Of a stretch of 64,000 nt of DNA, positions 56,988-64,000 are shown in pieces. Below the pieces are notes generated by a model that searched no databases, had not been told where the DNA came from, and was given only the letters and a program-made list of their open reading frames with translations. The DNA comes from Knoxdaviesia capensis (taxonomy: Eukaryota > Ascomycota > Sordariomycetes > Microascales > Gondwanamycetaceae). The DNA lies in assembly GCA_001510575.1 (NCBI GenBank), contig LNGK01000003.1, positions 3,549,732 through 3,613,731 of the forward strand, written 5' to 3'. A program made the translations under genes and the position numbers. The stretch's first letter is position 1, and each line of letters opens with the position of its first letter.

Positions 56988-57342
56988 CGTGATGCCGGGG
57001 TCAGAGGTGGTTGAGGGTTAATCGTGAGATTAAGGAGGGAAGAAAAAAAAGAGGTGAAAGGGAAAACACAAAGTACGATGGTTCAGTAAATAACGAGATC
57101 TACTAAACAGTGGGAGGAAGATATCATATGGAGGGGCGTTGATGGCTGGGAATGTTTGTGGGAAGGAAAAAAGGGTACGAGGCTCAATTAAAACAAAGAG
57201 AGACTCACTCAATGGGAACAAAATCGCGGCCATGTTTTTTTATTAGGGACATTTCATTTTTGGCGTGTTGTTTTGTACGTGACGCGTTTATCCGCGTTTA
57301 GGGTTGATAGGGTCTTCCGTACCAATACATATGGCCCGGGAC
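56988..57342. promoter_or_regulatory. Upstream region of the duplicated-motif gene
   Basis: About 355 bp, T-rich on the sense strand of the minus-strand gene. TTTAGGGTTG, telobox-like, lies at 57297-57306. No gene is seen. Confidence 0.4.
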
Positions 57343-57847
57343 TCAATCAAGTTGCGCGACCAGATAAGCGATCTCCAGCAGAGTCAACATCATCCATGCA
57401 TAAGTTCGCGGGGTACATGGCCCCCGCCGCTCACATTCCACCACTGACCTCGACGCCGGCGTCGGCAAGCTCTCCCATGCGCGCTCAGCTGCAGCCGCCA
57501 CAGGCCGGTGGTCTCCAGCGGCTTCCCGTGAGAGCTGCGCCATGTACTCCTCCGGGCCGGTGTGCTCCAACACCTCGCGTACGGGGCCGGAGCCGTCCGG
57601 CTTGAAGACAACGGCCCGACCGGCGCGCGGGCTGGATGTCCCGCTCTTACCAGCCGAGAGGCACGTGCCGTTCTTGAAGATAAGAATGGTGTCTGGGTGA
57701 GAGACGCCGGGGCACATGGCATGGGCGGATCACGAAGCGTTTCTGATGGACGGGACTGGGCGAGAACATATCGCGGGTTGCAAACAGATCCCCGGGACGG
57801 CCCCACAGAATCCCGCCCGCTGGCTCATGCGTGGGTGGCTGAAGCAT
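57343..57847 (-). pseudogene. RNase H-like gene relic
   Basis: Two minus-strand frames together resemble a fungal RNase H-like protein. The upstream frame (from 57847) encodes GRPGDLFATRDMFSPSPVHQ and RFVIRP, like the region before the RNase H fold. The next block lies in another frame from 57717 (CPGVSHPDTILIFKNGTCLS) and runs on with SPRAGRAVVFKPDGSGP and EVLEHTGPEEYMAQ. The break near 57720 is a frameshift. In the family the first strand reads IFTDGACL; here it is IFKNGTCL, so the first catalytic Asp is gone. After about 57500 the likeness fades, and the frame ends at 57343 without the rest of the fold. I infer a decayed, non-functional copy. Confidence 0.55.
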
Positions 57848-58030
57848 TCCCTGACATTCGCTTATTGTCTGTTATAGTGTTACTTGTCAGCCTGTCAGTC
57901 CTGCAACCTGCACCCTTCCCACCTTTGCCCCCCCTCCTCTGGAAAGGCCCCTTTTCGTCCGGCCCTCGTCACATCGCTTTCTCATGGCCCCAAACAGTTT
58001 CCCCCAAGAAGGCGATAACGCAAGCAAGTC

Positions 58031-58506
58031 ATGTTGCCCCCCATCGCACGTGTCGGCTGGTCCATTGCATGCCTGTGCATGTCCCTGGGTTCCGCCGTCG
58101 GCGCCGCCGGAGTAGTCGAGCTCGGGATCGTGTTCCCGAAGGCTAAAGAGACGTATGCGCTCGGTAGCAAGTTCCCCGTGGTGCTGGCTGTGCAGAACGC
58201 TCCGTTAGCCCCGTACCTCCAGTTCAAGATCCACACAGTCGTCGGGGTCCGGTGTCCGTACGAGAACCCTACGGGCGACTTCCAATACTATTTGAACGAG
58301 CCGAGATTTAATCTAACCGAGCCTAGATATACGGGTAACCCCGTCTTCATCTAGAGCTGGCTACTCTCGACGCCGAGGGGCCTTATGAGGTCTTTACCGG
58401 CTTCTACTGGATCGAATGCGGCAATAACCCGGAGGACGAAGAGGACGAAGAGGACGAAATGACATGGGGACTTGGTGAAGTGCATTTTAGAACAAGAACT
58501 CTATAA
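58031..58506 (+). pseudogene. DUF7136-type secreted protein, frameshifted
   Basis: A first frame (58031-58354) encodes a signal-peptide-like start (WSIACLCMSLGSAVGAAG), then VVELGIVFPKAKETYALGSK and FPVVLAVQNAPLAPYLQFKI, which match the start of fungal DUF7136 domains. It stops at 58352-58354. The family continues in another frame just before that stop: HLELATLDAEGPYEVFTGFY, then WIECGNN, ending at 58504-58506. A single missing base near 58345 would explain the break. The end is replaced by three copies of the 9-mer GAGGACGAA and lacks the usual C-terminal half. Function of the family is unknown; it is a secreted or surface protein family. A sequencing error cannot be excluded for the shift alone. 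Confidence 0.6.
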
Positions 58507-58682
58507 ACTATCAGACTGCAAGAAAAAAGCGGTATATTTCTGGAGATCCCATCCCTTTTTCTTTTTTGCTTCCCAAAACTCCTCTAGCTTTCCGGTGCAA
58601 ACGATGTTAGTACAAATGAAATACAGGTTATATATGGAGTACAGATCGTCCCTCTTGCTATCCAGCACAGAGAAGACGTAGA

Positions 58683-60584
58683 TTAGATGAGGGCCTGGCC
58701 CATGAACATGCTCTGCTTGACTTCTGCCACCACATCCTTGCGGTCATCGTTGCCGACAAGCACAATGCCGCGGCCACGCCGTCCCATGCGGCCCGCGCGA
58801 CCGAGCCGGTGGATGAAGTCGATCGTCGTGTGCGGCACATCGTACAGAACCACGTGGCGCACCGCCAGCGTATCGATGCCTCGAGACGCGAGGTCCGTCG
58901 CCACAATCACCTTGACGTTGGGGAGTGTGCGGCCGGCTCCACGCGCGGCGGGCGCTGGAGCGGTGATGCGCATGGGCGCGGCCGTGGTGAACGTGCTCAG
59001 CATCTCCGAGTGGCGGTGCTCCGAGGTGTCGCGGTTGAGCGCCACCGCGTCGATGCCCTTCGACTGCAGGTACTCGGCCACCTCCTGCGTCGTCTCGCGC
59101 TCGTTGACAAACACCATGATGCGGCGAACCTCGACGTCGGCCACGCTCTCTCCCGCCGACGCCATCATCGGGCTGTCGTTGCGCAGCGACTCGCGGCCGA
59201 TGCCGTAGATCGCGTCGGCACACGCCAGGTTCTTGTTGTTGCGGTACGGGTCCTTCGACACGTCGATCACGCCCAGCTGCACGCGGCGGGGGATGGCGTG
59301 CAGGTTCGGCGTGGTGATGCGCACCATGTCCGGGTAGTTTGTCGCGAGATAGGTGTCCAGCCGCTTGGGGATGGTGGCGGAGCACATGACCAGCTTCTGC
59401 ACCGATGGCAGGGCCTTCTCGATGATCGATGTGGTCACCGGGATGAAGCTGCGGTCCAGCAGCGAGTCGGCCTCGTCGACAACGAGGTGGGTGACGCGTG
59501 CCAGGACGTTGGGGTCGTTCTCGGCGATCGAGGCAAGCAGGTGCGGCGTGGACACGACCACGTCGATGCCGCGCTGCGAGTACAGGTTGCGGTGGATAGT
59601 AGTGGCGTTCAGGTTCGACGACAGCTTCTCGGTCTTGAACTTGGCCACGTGCGACAGCGACTTGCACACGCTGGCAACCTGGTCGACCAACTCAGACGTC
59701 GGCACCAGAACCACCACGCGAGGCCGCGCCATGGTGGGGTGGGGCTCATCGAAGTCCAGCTTCTCTCCCTCCTTGGTCCGCGCCCGTTCCGCCGCCCGCC
59801 GCTTGTTGTACTCCTGGATCTCGGTGTCGTTGGCCTCGGCAGCCTTCAGCGCGTTGATGGCGGGGACCAGGTAGGCCAGAGTCTTGCCCGACCCGGTCTC
59901 GGCGGCAAGGAGGAAGTCGCGCGCCGGTTTGCGGAACCGCCGGCTGCGGGGTACTTGGGTATGCTCCCCGTCGGCCGTCTCGGGCTGCTCCAGCTCAAGC
60001 AGGGGAGGAATCGCCAGCCGCTGGATCGGGGTCGGCTTGATGTCGATCAGGCCCTTCAGCGTATCGTCGAGCACAGCCTGTTGCACTTCGGGGAGGAGAT
60101 CGAATTGCTTGAACGACGTGGTGTCCTGAATCTGCGTCTTGATATGCGTCCGCTTTCCGTAGGAGATCGTAGCAAGCGCGCGCTGCATCTTCAGCGCCTT
60201 CCGCGTGTCCGGCCGTCCGGAATCGCGGTCTCCGCCTTTGGACCGGCTGGAGCTGTGTCGGCTGTCCCTGTCACGTGGGTTTCGGGAGTTGAAGCTCGGT
60301 CGCGGCACCGGCTTCGGGATGCGTGCAAAAGACTGGTTCATGCCTCCAAACGGCCCGTCGACCTGCCTTCTCACCGGCTTCAAGTCTCCAGAAGGGCGGC
60401 CCACGTTTTTCGACAGGACCATGCGCGACGGCGTCGATCGTGAGGGCGAGTGTGAGGATGCATGGCGGGTGAAGGTGATGGGAATTGTTCGGATGGGGAG
60501 GGAGAAGACGGACGGAATCGCGCTGGAGAGCCCAGCCGATCGTCCGGCCAATATTGTACTGATCATTGTGCCGAATGCTGCCAC
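58683..60584 (-). CDS. MRH4: Mitochondrial DEAD-box RNA helicase MRH4
   Basis: Single-exon protein of 633 residues. MRH4 is a mitochondrial RNA helicase needed for assembly of the large mitoribosomal subunit. The N-terminus is Ser/Arg-rich, compatible with a targeting peptide. A Q-motif-like KPTPIQRLAIPPL precedes motif I (LLAAETGSGKT). Next come VVVLVPTSELVDQV, DVVVSTPHLL, motif II VVDEADSLLD, motif III CSATIPKRL, IMVFVNERETTQEVAEYL, VKVIVATDLASRGID and motif VI HRLGRAGRMGRRG. Phe-Lys-Gln-Phe (SFKQFDLLPEV) just upstream of the Q motif is typical. The long basic linker (RKALKMQRALATISYGKRTH) is a known trait of this subgroup. Confidence 0.93.
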   Translation of the reverse strand: MAAFGTMISTILAGRSAGLSSAIPSVFSLPIRTIPITFTRHASSHSPSRSTPSRMVLSKNVGRPSGDLKPVRRQVDGPFGGMNQSFARIPKPVPRPSFNSRNPRDRDSRHSSSRSKGGDRDSGRPDTRKALKMQRALATISYGKRTHIKTQIQDTTSFKQFDLLPEVQQAVLDDTLKGLIDIKPTPIQRLAIPPLLELEQPETADGEHTQVPRSRRFRKPARDFLLAAETGSGKTLAYLVPAINALKAAEANDTEIQEYNKRRAAERARTKEGEKLDFDEPHPTMARPRVVVLVPTSELVDQVASVCKSLSHVAKFKTEKLSSNLNATTIHRNLYSQRGIDVVVSTPHLLASIAENDPNVLARVTHLVVDEADSLLDRSFIPVTTSIIEKALPSVQKLVMCSATIPKRLDTYLATNYPDMVRITTPNLHAIPRRVQLGVIDVSKDPYRNNKNLACADAIYGIGRESLRNDSPMMASAGESVADVEVRRIMVFVNERETTQEVAEYLQSKGIDAVALNRDTSEHRHSEMLSTFTTAAPMRITAPAPAARGAGRTLPNVKVIVATDLASRGIDTLAVRHVVLYDVPHTTIDFIHRLGRAGRMGRRGRGIVLVGNDDRKDVVAEVKQSMFMGQALI

Positions 60585-61275
60585 GGCTTGGAAAGTTGTT
60601 CAAAATGCAAACGTGAAGCCAAACTTTCGCCCCTGTGAAGAAGATTCTGACTTTTTGGGTTACCGGCTGATTTCCGGCTCAATATCCTCGCTGTCAATGT
60701 CACCGATGCTTCCTGTCTAGCCTTAATTGTGCTCCACGTTGCAGACCACTTTATATGGTGGCTCTAGTTGTTTTGGCGGGCATCACTGCTGGTTGTAACA
60801 ATCAATTGCCTGCTTGGCGATATTCTCCTCAACGACATCCCGATTCACCCGACATTGAATCTAGACTTCACGGCAAAAGATTGTCGCCAGTCTTTGTCCG
60901 GCCAGTATTTGACTGAAGCACGTGATTGGCATTCCCGTCCAAAAATATCCGAGCACTGTCATGACTACAAAATTTAAAGCGAAAGTTGTGGCAAATAGCG
61001 CAAGCTAAAATGCTCTGCGATTCAGTTTAATGGAAATATCGGTCTTCGGCTCTCTTTTTAGCTTGGGCCATGACCTTTTCCTGTTTATATTCTGCTTCTT
61101 CCTCCATCTATCCCAGCTATCACAGGATGTATCCGTGGTCTATATAGAGATCATTATCTTACTGTCTTAAGCTATTCTTATCTTTCCTTCTTGTTATCTC
61201 GTCTGCTCAGTTGATCGTCTCGTGCTGCTCAACTCGTCACTGCGAATTTTCACCCCCAAAACAGCCATCGGCACC
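60585..61275. promoter_or_regulatory. Divergent promoter of MRH4 and RMD1
   Basis: A 691-bp AT-rich spacer between divergent starts. No strong known element stands out. The last 200 bp before RMD1 are CT-rich. Confidence 0.4.
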
Positions 61276-62919
61276 ATGGCCGAAGAGCCTTCCACCCCCG
61301 TTACGGAGCAGAGCCCGCTGCTCCCGGCTTCTACACAATCTCCGACTCGCTCGAAACCCGGGCGCACCGTCACCTTCGACCCGCACCCCGTCACACGAAC
61401 CTTCGAGGTCGACTCCGACCGTCGCCGCCCACGCAGCTCGCAGGGCGCCGTCCCCCGCCAGACCCTCCCGTCGTCATCCAGCCCCGGCTCCGGGCCCCCG
61501 GTGCTGGCCGCCCTCAACAGCAAGCTCCGTCGCCGCAATGCCGGGCCTAGCTCCCACGGCCCCCTCCCCGTGCCGTCGATACCGAAGATCGGCCCGCAGC
61601 GCACCACCAAGAATGCCCAGAAACTCAAGCTCCTGCCAAACCCGGAATTCGGCGAAGACGGGCCCGACGAGGAGAGCGGCCGCGATGTCTACTCGCAGTA
61701 CACCCGGATAAAGGATCCCACCGCCCGTCGGGATGCGGCGCGGCTGGGCAAGGCCGACCGGTCCCGGCTGCCCCGGGTCACGGCGTACAGCACGGCGAAC
61801 AAGTACAACATGGACGGGCTGGCACGGTTCCTCAAAGGCAAGGCCAAGATCCGCGGATCGAACGCGAAATCCTTTGACGAGTGCATCTACACACCGTATT
61901 CCTATACCTATACCGAAGACTCCATGCGCCAGGACAGCGGTCTGGGCGGCATGGACGGATCGCCGAACTCGGAGCATTTCCGCTCGTCGGGGTTCGAAGC
62001 GAATGGCAGTGCGCGCACCGAAGCTAGCAGTAGCAACACCATGACCGATCTGGTCATGTCTGAGCGGTTCCCCGACCTGGACATCGAAGTCCGGATGCCG
62101 GAGGTGTTCCTATTCGAATACGGTGTGGTGGTGATCTGGGGCATGTCTCTGCAAGATGAGCAGCGACTTCTCAAGGACATCAGCAAGTTCGAAGTGGAAA
62201 AGCTTGCGCCTGGCTACGTCGAAACCGAGTTCTTCAACTTCTACTATACCCGCCAATACCAGGCCCGCATCTACAACGACTTCATTGCGTTGCGGGACCG
62301 GAATAACTACATGATCAAGCTTGCAATCTCCCATGCCCTTGCCCAGAGCGTCCAGGTGCGTTTTTGTGTCCTCGTTTTATCTGATACAACCTTACTGTAC
62401 TAACAAACCGCCCCGGGGGCCTAGACATCGTTATTCGAAGAGCTGATAACATCAACCATCGAGGAATGCAAGGACATCCCCACGCAAATCGCCCTGACCG
62501 GCAAGACCAACCTCAGCCGCAGCCAGGTGAACATGCAGATCGGCGAGCTGTTCATCCTGCGCATCAACATCCACCTGAACGGCTCGGTGCTCGACACGCC
62601 CGAGCTGTTCTGGCTGGAGCCGCAGCTCGAGCCGGTGTACCAGGCCGTGCGCAGCTACCTGGAGATCGACCAGCGCGTCACGCTGCTGACCGACCGGCTG
62701 GACGTCATCGCCGATCTGCTGGCCGTGCTCAAGGACCAGCTAAGCCATGGCCACGGCGAGATGCTGGAGTGGATTGGTGAGTTTCCCCGTGTGCCCGGTC
62801 ATGCGGTGTTTTGTGGGCTTTTGCTAACTGGTTTGCCTGGCGTAGTCATCGTCCTTATCACCGTCGAGGTGTTAATCGCTACCATCAACATTATAGTCGA
62901 TCTCTACGTGGCTGATTAA
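61276..62919 (+). CDS. RMD1: RMD1-family (DUF155) membrane protein, 3 exons
   Basis: Exons 61276-62355, 62425-62776 and 62846-62919 encode 501 residues. Introns are 69 bp each. The N-terminal 170 residues are Pro/Ser/Arg-rich and disordered. The DUF155 core begins near residue 180 (RLPRVTAYSTANKYNMDGLA) and includes EVFLFEYGVVVIWGMSLQDE and FFNFYYTRQYQARIYNDFIA. It goes on with NNYMIKLAISHALAQSVQTS, TNLSRSQVNMQIGELFILRI and LLTDRLDVIADLLAVLKDQL. The third exon encodes a single C-terminal membrane segment (VIVLITVEVLIATINIIVDL). Yeast members are needed for sporulation; related metazoan RMND1 acts in mitochondria. Location in this organism is not shown by the sequence. Confidence 0.9.
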
Positions 62920-63584
62920 AGCTACTGGCTCTGGTCGCTTGTGCTTGGAGAGAGCGGGTGCTTTGAAGAGAGGTGTATTCATGCCGTGTCCCACCAGCAA
63001 ACGGACAACATGATAGCCGGGCCTGGCGTTCAATTTTGGTTCCTTTGGCTTTTAATTTTCCTGGATTTCTTTTTTCTTTGCTTGGCATATGAATAGGCAT
63101 TTTTGGCGCGGTTTCTTTATTATTTTTACAGTCTTGCCACTCCAGATGGTCGATACAGCGCTGTCCAGAAGAACGGACAAGTTCACAAGAGCAATCAATA
63201 GTGATTTTGATACCAGGCCTCCTTGGCCCATGGAATAGAACGGGTGTGTCGGTTGAGCTATCCCAGTGGCTGTTATCCCGACAATAATCGTAATCATAGG
63301 TCCACGATATAAATTGGGTAGCAGAGGCGAATGTCACAGGTGTTCTTTTATCTTAAACCGTATCAACTCCAACCCCCCGAAAGCATCCCCCAGAACTCAG
63401 CAAGTTATCTCTCCATAATAGTACAGACGGATACGGAAACATGCATAGCAAACGTATACAAAGAAGATCCCAGAGCAAGAAAAAAAAATCGAAAAAAGAG
63501 GAGCCCGTAGAAACAGCCGCAAAGTGGGAAAACGAACGAGAGAAAAGGAAAAGACAGAGAGATAACAGGAGCTGTGCTTCAAAC
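62920..63584. other. Convergent 3' spacer
   Basis: A 665-bp spacer between convergent stops, including a run of A near 63479-63487. It should hold both 3' ends. No gene is seen. Confidence 0.5.
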
Positions 63585-64000
63585 TTAGTCATCGGCCTTG
63601 GGCTTGGCCTTGGCCTCGTGGTCGTCCTCCTTGGTCTCGGCCACCGGCGACGCATCGGCCATCTCCACGTCGTCATCCTTAGCCTCGACGTCGTCCTTCG
63701 CGGGCTCCTCAGACTTATCCTGAGTCTCGGTCGTAGCAGCGGCCGTCTTCCCATGCTCACCAGCCTCATCAGCCGCAGCCTTGGACTCAGAATCCTCCTC
63801 CTTAGACTCCTCTATCTCCTTGGCCTCTTCCTCCTTGGCCGCATCAGCAGGCTTGTCCTCGTCGTCAGCGCCGTCAAGCGACATCTTCGCGTCCCCGTCG
63901 CCGTCAGCAGTCTCCTCCTTGTTAGCCTCGTCAACAACCTCCATAGCATCGTCCGCAGCAATAGTCGCATCCGGGTCAGCGTCGTCGGCAGCAGCGGATG
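63585..64000 (-). CDS. C-terminal part of an acidic protein (runs off the window)
   Basis: The frame is open from the window edge to a TAA at 63585-63587, so at least 138 residues of a larger protein. The sequence is almost only Asp, Glu, Ala and Lys (for example EEEAKEIEESKEEDSESKA and DDDVEMADASP). Such tails occur on many nuclear or chaperone proteins, so the family cannot be named from this piece. The methionine near 63944 is not the likely start. Confidence 0.7.
   Translation of the reverse strand, partial: SAAADDADPDATIAADDAMEVVDEANKEETADGDGDAKMSLDGADDEDKPADAAKEEEAKEIEESKEEDSESKAAADEAGEHGKTAAATTETQDKSEEPAKDDVEAKDDDVEMADASPVAETKEDDHEAKAKPKADD

Noticed and set aside
58809..60443. 544-codon open frame on the + strand opposite MRH4
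   Set aside because: Antisense shadow of the helicase; no domain likeness.

Overview
The window looks like nuclear DNA of a filamentous ascomycete (Pezizomycotina-type). Genes are GC-rich in wobble positions and sit in more AT-rich, homopolymer-rich spacers. Introns are mostly 60-150 bp with GTRNGY donors, CTAAC branch points and YAG acceptors. The gene set is eukaryotic housekeeping plus one cytochrome P450 and a secreted DUF7136-type fungal protein. I cannot fix class or species. No rRNA, tRNA, CRISPR, intact transposon or operon was seen.

Layout. 1-9 kb: dephospho-CoA kinase (CAB5, +), an 825-residue low-complexity protein (+), eIF5 (TIF5, -). 10-12.3 kb: a seven-exon cytochrome P450 (-) whose reading frame only closes if a 4-nt microexon is used. 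12.8-20.7 kb: TTI1 (+), a PRCC-family protein (+) and an 810-residue conserved fungal protein (-). 20.7-26.1 kb: about 5.4 kb with no convincing gene. 26.1-34.5 kb: one five-exon gene for a giant ubiquitin-specific protease of 2651 residues (-). 34.5-37.3 kb: an AT-rich gap with two hairpins, a G-tract and a short TTAGGG array. 37.3-41.8 kb: RNase P/MRP subunit POP3 (+) and a Q-rich protein (+). 42.7-46 kb: NOC3 (-) and NIP7 (+), divergent, both for 60S ribosome assembly. 46.5-54.6 kb: glutamate 5-kinase PRO1 (-), mitochondrial protease ATP23 (+), Aurora kinase (-) and TIP41 (+). 55-57 kb: a probable nuclear protein with a duplicated motif (-). 57.3-58.5 kb: two decayed genes side by side, an RNase H-like relic (-) and a DUF7136 relic (+). 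58.7-64 kb: mitochondrial DEAD-box helicase MRH4 (-), RMD1/DUF155 (+) and the C-terminus of an acidic protein leaving the window (-).

There is no single pathway cluster. Translation and ribosome or RNA biogenesis are well represented (TIF5, NOC3, NIP7, POP3, MRH4), as is TOR/PIKK signalling (TTI1, TIP41). I found no clear undescribed multi-gene system. The strongest leads are the P450 microexon, the paired gene relics, and repeated telobox-like motifs in promoters. All exon joins were worked out by hand from splice signals and frame closure; none was tested against transcripts.
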